Below, one piece after another: positions 36,010-47,514 of a DNA stretch of 60,000 bases. The notes under the pieces are model-generated. The model saw only the letters and a list, made by a program, of their open reading frames with translations, ran no database searches and was not told the origin of the DNA. This stretch comes from Lineus longissimus (Eukaryota > Nemertea > Pilidiophora > Heteronemertea > Lineidae), in the NCBI RefSeq assembly GCF_910592395.1, contig NC_088322.1:7499431-7559430 (forward strand), read 5' to 3'. The position numbers were made by a program, and so were the translations under genes. The stretch's first letter is position 1; every line of letters begins with the position of its first letter.

Positions 36010-37240
36010 CACCTGGATCATACGATGATCTGAATCTGGGCTCGAGTTTTCCTGCTCCCTGCGAGTGCACCAAGCAACCTCATTTGGCAAAATCAGCAGA
36101 TCTCTTCAACAGTTCCAATCTTGGAGAAACCATTACGGCTAAGACTTTTACAGAGCAATATTATGTAATTGCTCTCAGTGATTGAAGGTCCCCGTGACCT
36201 TGGATTGACTCTCGTTCATTTGCATAAAAGCCTAATCAATCCCCAGTGTCTTAGATTGGTCATTCGTATTCTGCTCTCATCCGCATTGTGTCTAATTGTC
36301 ATCGGTTGTCTCACTCTGATTTGTCACAGTTGCGGGGCCTGGTGATGTTCGATTCAGTGCTAAATGTATTCCTCTGGTGTGAATAGTTTCAATGCACTGT
36401 GAGAGAGAGGAGATCCCTATTACTGACCTTGTGTAAATTAATCTGACCTGCATGGCTCATGTCTATAGTCTCCTTTGCCAATGTAACCCACATCCCTGAA
36501 CTGCATATCTATATTTTTCTGTCAGCCAGCTACCGCTGATGTAATCGTGTTTCAAGCTAAACTGCCGACCAGTCTTTTATCTTGACCATGTCTTCCATGC
36601 ACTCCAGGAAAAGCATAAAAACTAACTCTAATGGACCAAAGTTCCTTTGGGAATGGTTTTTCCATAAACAGCCTTCAGCAAGAGATGAGATGATATTGAT
36701 CTTGGGAAGTGCTGTCAGAAACACCAATTTTAGAGAAAAAAACTTGTACCGAGTTGAATAGGTGTTAAAATATTCATGAATATTTTATCATGCTGTGGTG
36801 CGACCCACTCTCCATTAGCATTCCTACGTTTGTCAGTTGTGACTTTTAAGAACGGCTGGTCCACCCACCTACGAAAAGTAGCTATCGATTTCCTACTAGA
36901 AGTTTACTAATAAACAGCCATGTAGTTCTCATCTTACCAATACTGTGAATACTGGTGAGAGTCTGAATTACAAGCTAAGAGGAAGGAGGCTTCGTTCCGA
37001 GGATCACCTTGACGATAACGAGGGTTGGCCATACAAAATGGGAACCTTATAACCTTTACTCAATTGAGGTGAATTGGACTTGGCTGACTTAGATTATACA
37101 TGTATATTGTTAATTCTTCACAAGTTAAAATTGGCTTGGATTTGGAATATAAATCTTCTTCAAACTCAATCAATGGCAGTCAAAGTGGAGAAGATACAAG
37201 GAACTGGAACCTCTGTTAAAAATATCATTTCAAGGGCTGT
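36010..37240. other. Gene-free stretch
   Basis: Nothing recognised. Confidence 0.5.
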
Positions 37241-37244
37241 GAAA

Positions 37245-37380
37245 AGTCAGGAGTTTTAGTTCCTTGAGAAGCCATGCCAGTTCATCTAAAAGTAAAATCC
37301 TGGGATCTCCCCGGGATCAAACCTGGGCCATATCGCATGGTAGCCATCAGCCACTAAGCTATGAGGCTTCTCAGCTTCAA
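37245..37380 (-). mobile_element. SINE-2 copy
   Basis: Minus strand: CTCATAGCTTAGTGGCTGAT (A box), CCCAGGTTTGATCCCGG (B box), GATGAACTGGCATGGCTTCT and CAAGGAACTAAAACTCC. It is the best preserved tRNA-like head of this family, and ends soon after, lacking the 3' segment seen at 12.05 kb. Confidence 0.8.
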
Positions 37381-37384
37381 GTCT

Positions 37385-38420
37385 GAAAACCAGGTTCAGG
37401 GTTAAGGGAGCAGACCTTCTCTATTAGCCACCTTAAGAAGTCTGTAAGATGCTTTACCAACATCTTGATAAGAGCATCAGTTTCAAGATCTCCCCAATGG
37501 AATATGCCATCCTTTCACAATGGTAATCTAATATTCCACTGGTCTTTCAGCCGGTAATTTCATTGGCAAACATGTGAATGGGGAGTTGTGGACACCGAGG
37601 GGAATGCCTGCTGCGCTGCTTATTTCGAGAAGGTGTTTGGCTGCTCCTCACTCTTTAGGGGTCCGTTACCTATTTGGTCATGATACCTAACTCTTTTGGG
37701 AGGAGTTCGCATTGATCAGCTGAAAACTGAAAACCATTTTTAGGGTTCAGATGGGTACAGTAAACCTTCTGTGATGGCTAAATGTGACAGCCTCATTAGA
37801 AGATGCCCAGCCATGCAATATCTTGGATAGGAAAATCAGCTTCCAGGTCGGCCTCAATGGACTACGCCATCCTTTCACGATGGTATTCCAATATTCCAGT
37901 GGTCTTTCCACCAGTAATTACATTGATGAGCACACGGATGGGGAGTTGTGGCCAAAGAGGGAATACCTTGATGTGTTGCCTCTTTGGTGAAGGTGTTTGC
38001 TTCTTGCCACTCTTTAGAGATACCTCTGTTGCTAAAAGTCTTTGAAGCACAACATTCTTTATGGCAAGGGAAAAGAGCTTATTGTTAGCTCAGACTCTTT
38101 GACAGTATCTCAATGGGAAAACAGTCTCTCGCACACTCTTTAATTTAAAGGTACCTGTGGCATCTCCTAACTCTTCGGTGAAATTTGGAAAAAGGTTTCA
38201 GCGTTCAGATGGTTTCAGTAAACTTTCTCTTTGGCAAATGTGAAAAATCATTAAAAGAAGATGGTCGGCAAGCATCTTTGAAAGTAAATTTATTGATCTT
38301 TCCCAAAAGAATTCACGATCCGATACTCCGATATTCTCTGACATTCCAGTGGTCTTTCTGTGGGTAATTACATTGGCCAACACACAAATGGTGGGTTATA
38401 ACTGCCAAGGGAATGCTTCT
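37385..38420 (+). repeat. Three diverged ~360-440-bp tandem repeats
   Basis: The block ATGCCATCCTTTCACAATGG, ATTCCA(C/G)TGGTCTTTC, GTAATT(T/A)CATTGGC and AATGGGGAGTTGTGG recurs near 37500, 37862 and 38320 (third most diverged), each preceded by a CAGTAAAC(C/T)TTCT-like segment. Short ORFs within copies are not conserved between copies, so no coding role is likely. Confidence 0.88.
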
Positions 38421-38596
38421 TGCTTCTACTTCTGAGCTGGTCTTTCTTCTCTGCATTTTCTTGCTAAAATGTATTCACAAACAGATTTCTTTAGGGAATG
38501 AGTCGAGAGCATGTCAGTTAGCACAAAACTTTGACAATATTTCAAGAAGGACAGGGACAGTTTGAATTGGCATTCGGCCAGTATGGATCCTCTTTT

Positions 38597-39747
38597 TTTT
38601 TTTTTTTCTTACAAAGAGTTTATTCGGTTTATATTGTACATGTATTTTACAGTTAAAAGCCGAAGGCTTAAACTACTGAAAAATAAAAATATATGCAAAT
38701 AAGTTTATGAAGATACGAATAGTGACATAAGTTTTTTAAAGATAATTTGAAGAGATATACAGATATATAATTGAGAAACATGTGAAGTTGATATGTAGTG
38801 AATTTCGCAAAAAAGAGAAAAAAAAAGGATAGATAGTTTGGAAAGTGCAGGGGGGCGGGGGTGCAAGAGTTAGTAACGATCATACGAGTTTGGGGTTGGC
38901 GGAAACGGAAAAGAGGGGGGGGGGTCAGATATTTTTCTTTGAGTTAGATTGGAAAACGATTTGTGGATGAAATGAATTTTAGGGTTGATTTGATAAGGAG
39001 AGCATTTTCGAGGTTGGAGAAAGATGGATGGCCGTTGAGAAGGATGTTTGAGTTTAGAGTTGCATTATGGATGTGTGTTATTTGGAGGGTATTGGCGATT
39101 AGGGAGTTGCGTTGGTTTTCGTACTTAGGACAGTCGAGAAGAAAGTGTGAAGAGGTTTCTGGAACATGCATTGGGCACATGAGGCAAGTGGGGGTTTCCG
39201 AAACGTGGTTTAGGTATAGGTCAGATGTTAGTCCGCTGCAGTTGTTTCGCATACGTGTGAGAATGATGTTAAGTGGGCGAGGGCCGATGTCTAGCCAGGA
39301 GGGGATTGGTTTGATAGAGAATTCTGGCAGTTTGGTTAGGGAGTATTTGTAAGAGTTTAGAGTTGGTTTCGCACGTATAGAAAGGTCGAGAGCATTCCAG
39401 TCACGGATTGTAGAAGGGAAGAAGCTTGAGTAGAGGCTATTTGTGCGGCAAAGGAAAGGTGTTATATTGTTGTTTGTAGCTAAACGTGTGTTATGGTAGT
39501 GACTATCGACGGTTAGTTCTGGGATGAGGTCTTTGAGGTAGGTTGGTGCAAGTCCGTTTAAAATTTTGTAGAACATTACGAGGCGATGGAATTTCCTGCG
39601 CTTTTCGAGTGGTAGAAGGCCAGATTCTCTGTAAAGGTCGCGGTGGTGAGAGCTGATTGTTAATCCTGTTATACATCGCATTGCATTGATTTGAGTTTTT
39701 TCCAGTTTTGCTGCTAAGTTCTGGGGGAGTCCGTCCCATACTATGTC
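38597..39747 (-). mobile_element. 5'-truncated CR1/L2-like LINE with poly(A) and target-site duplication
   Basis: A minus-strand insertion: poly(A) (plus-strand T run at 38597-38608), a ~330-bp 3' untranslated region, and the C-terminal end of a reverse transcriptase reaching the 5' break at 39747. Both sides carry TGGATCCTCTTTT (38584-38596 and 39748-39760), a 13-bp target-site duplication. It is a textbook target-primed insertion, and the open frame shows it is fairly recent. Confidence 0.96.
38944..39747 (-). CDS. LINE reverse transcriptase C-terminal region (5'-truncated, open)
   Basis: 267 codons open from the break at 39747 to the stop at 38944; the first ATG is at 39681 but has no significance in a truncated copy. 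Begins DIVWDGLPQNLAAKLEK, then RCITGLTISSHHRDLYRESG, LPLEKRRKFHRLVMFYKIL and LAPTYLKDLIP, the post-catalytic region of CR1/L2-type reverse transcriptases. Near the end a zinc-knuckle-like CLMCPMHVPETSSHFLLDC is intact. Endonuclease and YxDD catalytic domains are missing, so the copy cannot move on its own. Confidence 0.9.
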   Translation of the reverse strand, partial: DIVWDGLPQNLAAKLEKTQINAMRCITGLTISSHHRDLYRESGLLPLEKRRKFHRLVMFYKILNGLAPTYLKDLIPELTVDSHYHNTRLATNNNITPFLCRTNSLYSSFFPSTIRDWNALDLSIRAKPTLNSYKYSLTKLPEFSIKPIPSWLDIGPRPLNIILTRMRNNCSGLTSDLYLNHVSETPTCLMCPMHVPETSSHFLLDCPKYENQRNSLIANTLQITHIHNATLNSNILLNGHPSFSNLENALLIKSTLKFISSTNRFPI

Positions 39748-39760
39748 TGGATCCTCTTTT

Positions 39761-42180
39761 AATTCTTTTGAAGCACTGGCTGACTCGTCCTGAATTTCTA
39801 GTTTTCCTTCTCTTCCCAGGAAAGCTTTACTCCCCTTAATAGCTGCATCACTGGCCTTAGTTTCATTTTCACTTGGTCCTGTAACGGAGTCGGATTGATT
39901 ACCATTCCTTCAACTGGTCACTTCTGATGGGTGGTCACCAATTGAAGACAATAACACAATAAATGGAACATACCCTGTTTCTTTTATTAAGATATTACAT
40001 GTATATTATTTAGCAGGTCTTCTCCTGACTGGTGACTTTATGTGTTCCTTGCTTGACTTCCTCAAAAGATCCCTCTCTCCTCTAAATGTGGTCCACTGAA
40101 ACCTGGGTTATATACTCGTCCATAAAAGAGACAGTCAATGATAATATCTGGGACAGATGACTTGGTATGTTTGGGTCACTAATGGCTGGAGCCCTATTTC
40201 CACAAGGTACTCACCTGGCTATAAAGATACTTACTCCGTTGAGTAATAGGAAACAAGTACAGTCCCTATATAGGAGTGGGATGCACAAGGAGAAGCACTA
40301 TCACATCGCCTTGTATGTGGAGTCGATTTACCAACTGATCCTTTCTTACTGCTAAATCAGTATAGATGACTCGTACTTCCATTTTCCTATATCTCTGCCA
40401 CGGCCAATATGCAAATGGAGAAGAACTGTCAGAAGAGTCGCAACACCATCTCAGATTTAACAATAATCAGACACAGTGTCCCTTTTCAGATCAACGTGTA
40501 TCCCCTTTATGTGCAATTCGTGTCGGCGCCAGATACGCAAATCCCAAGACATGCCACAAATATTGATCAAAAGCGGCGAAAAGGACAACCAGGAGTAATT
40601 TGAACCTCAAAACATCACATCAGGATTTTCAACTTCAAAGGAGACAATATGTTGTTTCTCTCAGCACACCGTATTTGTTAGAGACCTTTTAAGGTTTCCC
40701 ATCCCTGGGATTTAATGCTTTTCTTTTGGTTTCCATTGATTCTTGTAACTCTATGATGATAAAAATGACAATACTCTTGTGTAAAGAGTCAGTGAAAATG
40801 TATAATGGTACTGTTCATTGTTAAGAACAAGCTCTTTGCATCATTGGCTGGTGGGTACTTTGAAAAGGGGGCGTTGTGAGACCTGATTGGCACTCATGAC
40901 CGGCAGCTGTAATTTCGGAAAAAGCCGGAGTGGACTGTGGTGAAACGGTTGTCAATTTAAGCTGCATTTGTGTTGTAATCCATAAGTAGGTTAAAGAACG
41001 TATCGCCTTCTCAATGAAATTCCCCTTTATTTCCCTCTCCTCAGTCGGTATCAGAAAGAGCATGAATGAACCGGTCGCAAATTGCACCACGACTAATTAC
41101 TATGGAATTCCTCAAGACGAGTTTCTGAAAAAAAGGTTACTTAATCAGCAGTAATTTTCACTGGGAACAGTTTCTACTTGTATGCCTGCCTATATCAGCA
41201 GTTTTTCTCTCTCTAGATGTGCCTTCAATAACAGATGCCAATCCATGACTGCGACATCGAATCACGCATCCTATCCCGCAAGCACCAGAAATTACAACAG
41301 CTGCTTATTTCACAATCTTTTTTCCTGCTACACCACTACAAATCACCGATACTTCCCAAGCACACTGAATTATCCCAAAAGATAAGAATGAATTTTTCAG
41401 TAGCGCCAATCAGAAACGTCATCTCAAGTTGCCACTGGTAAGAAACCTGGACTTCATCGCCAACCAAAATGTTTTCGTGTAAAACCTTATTTCTGAAGAT
41501 AAATTTTTTTCGAAAGCGCCCATCAGAAACCACATCTCGTGTTACAATCCAATAAGAAATTCTTTACCAGATCGGAAATGAAAAGGTTCCGGATGTCGTA
41601 CAAATGACCTAAGCTTTGGAAGAAAAACTGTAATCACAGTAAAAGGTTTGCTAGATGCCTATCAGATATTACATGTCTCGGTGCTTATCAGAAAGAAATA
41701 GTGGACTGCATTAGATATGTTATGGCTAACATAGAAATCACTGATACTTTTCTGATGGAGAAAGTGGCAGTTCATTGTCTGATACTTCCCACTCTACAAT
41801 TTACAATTGGATCAGCTGACTTTCCATAACCTAACCAACCCCTACCCCCCCCCCCCCCACTGGAAGTCAACCTTCCAGTAAAAAGGAAGGTTGATCTTCA
41901 GGTTAAGAGCTCAGTGCCCAAACCATCACTCCTCTGACCTCCCTCATGTCATCAGACTCCTCTGTGTACAAGATTGTAAGATTATGTTTACGGTACCATA
42001 TTCTTAGAGAACTGTCCCTTGATGATATAAAAAAACGTACACAAAGACATGTTAGAGCAGTCAAAGGGCACTTTGATGGAATCTAGCCGAGCATAATAAC
42101 ACCCCTCTTCAAAGTAACATAAGCTTTGAACATTTGTTGCATGGCAGATTTGTCTATTATGTTAAATTCTATAACTGTAT
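39761..42180. other. Gene-free stretch
   Basis: About 2.4 kb. A phrase of the type CCATCAGAAACCACATCTCGTG recurs loosely around 41400 and 41520 (CAATCAGAAACGTCATCTCA), each near a ...AATTTTT(C)AGTAGCGCC / TTCGAAAGCGCC motif, suggesting an old duplication. A C-run lies at 41846-41858. No gene seen. Confidence 0.5.
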
Positions 42181-42184
42181 CAGT

Positions 42185-42310
42185 TTGGTCAAATATTGAA
42201 AAAAAATAAATAGATTTTGAAAATTTCTGATTGTGTCAATATGGAATATAAATTCCCACAATGCCGTTGTGTAGACACAAATACTATAAATACCAAGTTT
42301 CAGCAAATTT
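42185..42310 (+). repeat. Dispersed repeat family A copy
   Basis: CAATGCCGTTGTGTAGACAC, ACTATAAATACCAAGTTTCA match 54.4-54.6 and 15.5-15.65 kb. Confidence 0.7.
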
Positions 42311-43069
42311 TATTATTTCATTGCCATGTTGTCTGGTACTTACGGACAAGCATCTAGTCTTGCTAGTACCATTATAGTGTTGCCCTCTCAGAAAGAGGCA
42401 TTTTGAAGAGTCTCTTGGCCATGAGCTCATGGTCCCTGGCCATATTTCATTGACGCATGTATTCCAGCTTGGGCCTCTTGTTTTTCTCCCGCGTAAACAC
42501 AATCGTCTCATTATCAACAGAAACAACTCTAGCCAGAATTCGCCAAAATGCAAGATTCTGTGATAAACTCTCGCTGTCTCAGATATCATCAATCAGGGTC
42601 CAAATATGGCTTCTGATTCTTGGCGTTTATGATAGGTTGGTTAATGACGACAGACAGACCCGCCGACTTTGATTCATTACGACTACAAACTCGTGTGATT
42701 TTATCATTGCGACATCAATCAAAGTATTGATTTGTCGTGTAACTTATTCTTCCCAGGATGCGCTATATGTATTCCGTCTCCTTCGTCTTCTTCTTATTGA
42801 GCATTTGCCAGGGCCTTGGAGGCGTTTTTCTCCAAAGAGTTTTCCTCCTCCAGGGTCGGATATATTTGTGCGTGGATTGGGCAACGCTTGCCTGAACAAA
42901 CATAAAAACAGATAGGTCTCATGAACCCTTTCGCAGCCATTGTTGGCATGGTGCCATTTTGTGCTTGCAGTGGATACTGATACTGAACAGTAGGGCCTAC
43001 TTTTATCTGATTGGTCAAACACTTTTCAAAAGTGTCGACATCTGTAATATTAGGGTGAAAGTAATGTTT

Positions 43070-43215
43070 CCTGAGTGCGTCTGGCATGTTTAGTGATGGT
43101 GCGACCAAGTGCTGGTGATTTTTAAATTTAAGTGGGGCATGACGTGCCATGCACGTCACCTGAATATCATGGGGCCTTGTTCATGACATGCTATGCACGA
43201 CACATGGAGCAAAAG
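43070..43215 (+). repeat. Dispersed repeat family E copy
   Basis: GGTGCGACCAAGTGCTGGTG, GGGGCATGACGTGCCATGCA and CATGGGGCCTTGTTCATGAC; partner at 7.4 kb. Confidence 0.85.
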
Positions 43216-43219
43216 GCTT

Positions 43220-44335
43220 AACTGCCGAATTGTATTGCTCGATTACAAGAACAAGTTGCAGATGCAACTCTGATAAGTTACTCATGGGATAAAACAAGGC
43301 AGGAAATTCACCTTCTATTGACTAAAAGCATGACAAATCCCTGCGAGAGAATCACAAGTGGCAATTTCTCAAACTCAAATTGATTCTCGAACAAAAATTT
43401 AATGGATTATGTGACAGCCACTTCTGTTTCGTTAAGATCTGCATCGTTAGTCCTCTAATCACCATCATTAATTAGCGCACTCGTTATAACAAGAGATTCC
43501 AGCATTATTGATAAGTGCAGGACGAATCGTGCGCAATTATTGAAATTCTTGCACGATTATGTAAACACCGATTGCGCCAAAATGGTATCATCAGCGAATT
43601 GTGTTTGCTTTTGAATCTTGAGTGCTCTACATGTATTGTGTGATATTGACGTCTATAATTACATGTCGTCTAAGAATCAAACAAAAAGTTGGAAGAAGTC
43701 ACAAGTAAAGGCCAAGTTCCACTGAAGCAGTTTTCCGTCGTAGTTTTGTTGAGGAATCCAACAGTCCCCCGGAATCCACTAAAGTAAGGCTACATGTAAA
43801 TGCGTGATGTTGAGACAGTGTGTGTCTCTTAGTTCTTCTGGACTGTCTCGGCAGTGTAAACCTAGAACATTCACGTCAAAATTCTAAGTGATCATCCATG
43901 AGTTTGCTCTGCGGAGGTTTGAAGACAGACACTTTTTCTCCTGCCTTTAGAAAAGTAATCTGCTTTGAGCGTCTTCTCCACCATAATTACTTCGATGATA
44001 ATAACAGTGTCATTTCAGACCATTATAATGACAGGTACTTTGATGTTCTTTAGAGCGGATTCATCGAAGAGATATCAGATATTTTTTTAGAATGTGTACT
44101 TTTGAAGACAACAGGTACGCTGCAGCTATGCTCATAAGTAATATTCTTTGTTTTGTGCAACATTGCAAACACTTTTAAACTGTTGACTATTTGGGTCTAT
44201 TAGTTTAATGAGAGTTATCCAGAGTATCATATTTCCAATGATCATCAGGGGAATTTTGTTGCGCAAATAAAACTTGCTTCTCATCACCGTTAACCGAAAA
44301 CATGGCCAATCATGATCAATACGTTAACTACAAAC
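43220..44335. other. Gene-free stretch
   Basis: Nothing recognised. Confidence 0.5.
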
Positions 44336-44337
44336 TC

Positions 44338-44606
44338 TTAAAGGCGATTTCACACGACCGTCGCTTAAAGGCGATTTCACGCACCAACAATTCAGCCTAC
44401 TTTTTACATTTTCTCGGGCGGTGAAAATGAACCGTCTCATTTCCTATTCATAAGTCTGGCGCAGATCAGTTGCTAGATTAGGCCTGCTGAACATGTGGAC
44501 AATAGGGTTCGCAATAGGGTTCCATTTAATAACTTGCGTGATGCTTTGATATCTACTGAGGCGAGGGAAGGGCATTGTACTTGTCGTAAGAAATACGCCT
44601 TAAGCT
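44338..44606 (-). mobile_element. Copy of dispersed element family C, inverted
   Basis: Reverse complement of about 47265-47498: CTTTTTACATTTTCTCGGGC, ATTTCCTATTCATAAG, AGGCCTGCTGAACATGTGGA and GAAGGGCATTGTACTTGTC. AAAGGCGATTTCAC is duplicated at its left end (44339 and 44366). Confidence 0.9.
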
Positions 44607-45184
44607 TACCTTTTACATTTTCGCCGTCTGAGAAATTTTTCCGGTAGCGAGAATGGAGGGGCCCTGGTGCTTCTTATTTCCCTAAAGTCGTGGTCAGTTG
44701 CAATCTATAAAAAAAGAGGAGGTGGGGGTCCCCAGGAGTGGACCCCTCTGGATCTGCCACTGAATATTAGTCATTCAGGTCTAAGGCAAAACTGTAAAAA
44801 AATCCAGAGAAACCACTCAGCTACACTCAAGAGTAAAAAGCGGTTGGTTTCCATCATTTCATCTCATAGTAGGTTGCAGAAAAAGAATTTTGATCTGAAT
44901 CTTTATCAGAGTGCTATCACCAAAAAGGCTCACTGATTCTGATGCAGGGCATGTCCCAGCTTTGTTGGTCTTTGGTTAGCCAAACACAGTCTGATTGGAA
45001 TATCCCATCACTGTCAGCCATCCGAGTCATTCTAGGAGACGTTGACCTGACTGATGAAGACACTTAGCAAATATTGGCCGTGTTGGTTTTGGATGTGGAG
45101 GGAGGGGGGCTTTAAAATCTTCAAGAATAGCAGCGGAGCAAGTTCCAAAATGAGTAAGCCCTGGCACGTTTGATTAAACTATTG

Positions 45185-45425
45185 TCAGTAGTGCAGTGGA
45201 AGAGAGTTGGCCTCATGATCAAGAGGTCGTGGGTTCGACTCCTGGACGAGTCACTACTTGGTTCCCGTACTGGTCAAGCTCAAGTGTGTGCCTTCTGATT
45301 GCTCCTTGAAACCCCTGATTGATTTCTGTGGAGACCGGGGTAATAATATGGTATCCCAAAAGCACTTTGAGCAGGGAAACCTGGAAAAGCACTATATAAG
45401 AACACAATATTATTGTTATTATTAA
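45185..45425 (+). mobile_element. SINE-1 copy with microsatellite tail
   Basis: TGGCCTCATGATCAAGAGGT (CAT in the anticodon position), GTGGGTTCGACTCC (B box), a diverged body, then AAGCACTATATAAG and a tail of ATTATTGTTATTATTA. The 3' end therefore carries a simple-repeat tail, not plain poly(A). Confidence 0.88.
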
Positions 45426-45429
45426 AATT

Positions 45430-46330
45430 ATACCAAGGGGAATTACATGATGGAGTTGTGCTGAGAGTCACGGAAAGCCACCAGTTTTATCAGGCAGGTC
45501 ATGTATTAACTTTGTTGATGTTGGGTATCCAAACACGATCAAAATTGATTAGAATATTCTATCTGGCATCTGAGTCGTATTGGGAAGCACTCGATGAATA
45601 TTGTTCTACAATGTAGGTAGTATGGGGTTAGGCGACCTTGAATCTCCGAGAAATTTCACAGCAGTACAAGAATGATCCCCGATGAAGCAGATATGTACTC
45701 ATTGGTTTTGCCAAGAGAACAGCGTAGGAGAAAAGCTGTTTGAATTCAGGTAGCAGGGTTGTTGATTATAAGTTCCCCAAAAGTAATCGATTTAAACTCA
45801 GATCCCGGCTGCTACATGTTGAATTTGTACTGACCATAACCGCATGGGGATTTCAATTTTAGAACATGTCATCCCATTGGTGAGGAGAAGATGTTTTAAA
45901 ATGCTAAGCCAAGTAGCTCAGGTGAATATTATATCAATCCTAATCCGATGACAGCAGCCTGTCTCACAGAAATGGGCACATTAAAACCAATATCGTTGTT
46001 TGGGAACTGTGGTTTAAATATTTAATGAAGCTGTTGAGGGTCTCAGGCTGGATATCTATAAACTGTTCTCTTGTGGAGGTGCTGATTTGTGGCATCTTGA
46101 CCTTTTGACCTGATAAAGAATGAGCACGTTCATTCATCATGTTTCTAAGAGCAAAAAAACCTACACCACAAGTCACAAATTACTTCTGAAAAAGCCTATA
46201 ATATCTTTTTATTCATGATAACAATCATGGATCAGGTCGATGTTCAAATTTACCTCTTTAAAAGTGCAATTCCTTATACAGTGCTTTATAATGTTAGACA
46301 TTCTCAGTGCACTTTACATTCTCAAAGCTC
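45430..46330. other. Gene-free stretch
   Basis: Nothing recognised. Confidence 0.5.
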
Positions 46331-46339
46331 ACCTTGGTC

Positions 46340-47108
46340 ATGAATTCCAGCTACCCTTTTTCCTTGACTTCTAACAGCTTTAGTGCCAGTACTCTCTCCC
46401 ATGACGTGCCAATAACAGCAGTCGTGTCACGCTCCACCAGACACACAAGCCATATTATAAGAAGGATATCGATGTGGTCTCTAACAACCGCAGCCGGAGT
46501 TTCCTACATATCGGAAGAAAGAGTTTGCTTATAGATTTCGAGTAATTCACGCAACGTTGTTAGACTCTATGCTGGTTGGCCTGTAATTTTTAATCCTTTC
46601 TCAACTTCTTGGGAATTTAAACATCTTCCTCAGGATGTTAACTTCATTCTGATAAGAGTAGTTGTATTATAAACTCCACTGGACACGTAAGCCGAAAGCA
46701 CAATATTGGTGTGGTCTCTAACAACCGCAGTGAGAGTTTCCTTCATATCAGAAGAAAGAAATTGTTTATAGATTTCTAGTGATTTACGCGATTTCATGAG
46801 ACTCTTGTCGGGTTGGCCTGTAATTGGGAATCCTTTCTCAACTTCTTGGAGTGAGTTCCCTCAGGAAGTTCCCTTCCTGCCGATAACAGTAGTCATATCA
46901 TGCACTTCTGGGCATGTGAGCTTTGGGAACAATATTGACATCCAAAAACTTTGTTGAGTGTGTTCCCTCATGCCATTATCTTTGTGCCGATGACAGCAGT
47001 CATATTATGCTCCACTGGACATGGGAGATTTGGGAACGATATTGGCATCTGACAACCATAGTCCCAATTTCTGACATGTCTGAATAAAGGAGTCTGTTTA
47101 ATTTCTAG
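46340..47108 (+). repeat. ~245-bp tandem repeat, three diverged copies
   Basis: GGTCTCTAACAACCGCAG, GGTTGGCCTGTAATT and CCTTTCTCAACTTCTTGG recur at about 46475-46615 and 46710-46855. A third, more diverged copy (ATCTGACAACCATAG) lies around 46990-47105. Confidence 0.88.
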
Positions 47109-47510
47109 TACAGTTGAACCTCTCTTAGCGGACACCTTTCTATTAAGGAGATTCTCTCTATTCACACTCGTTTTGGTCCCAAACCTGTCCGTTTCATTCA
47201 GATTGACCTCTGGAATCAGGACACCACTCTATGAAGGACAGCATTGGTCAGTCCCAATGGTGTCCTCAAAGCGTATTTCTTATGACAAGTACAATGCCCT
47301 TCCCGCACCTCAGTGGGTATCAAAGCATCATCAAGTCATACGCAATGGAACCCTATTGTCCACAGGTTCAGCAGGCCTTATCTAACTGACTGATCTGCGC
47401 CAGGCTTATAAATAGGAAATGAGACAGTTGATTTTCACCGCCCGAGAAAATGTAAAAAGGAGGCTGAATCGTTGGCGTGCGAAATCCCCTTTAATAGAGA
47501 GGTTCTCGTG
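47108..47510. mobile_element. ~400-bp non-autonomous element joining families D and C
   Basis: Left end AGTTGAACCTCTCTTAGCGG and right end CCTTTAATAGAGAGGTTCTC are imperfect inverted repeats. 47108-47265 matches the family D copies (20.8 and 21.3 kb); 47265-47498 matches family C at 44.3 and 57.9 kb. C may thus be the inside of D, or an element nested within it. Confidence 0.8.
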
Positions 47511-47514
47511 AAAT

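Noticed and set aside
42744-43159. 92- and 121-codon - ORFs
   Set aside because: Overlapping frames with unrelated text, one reaching into dispersed family E; no product recognised.
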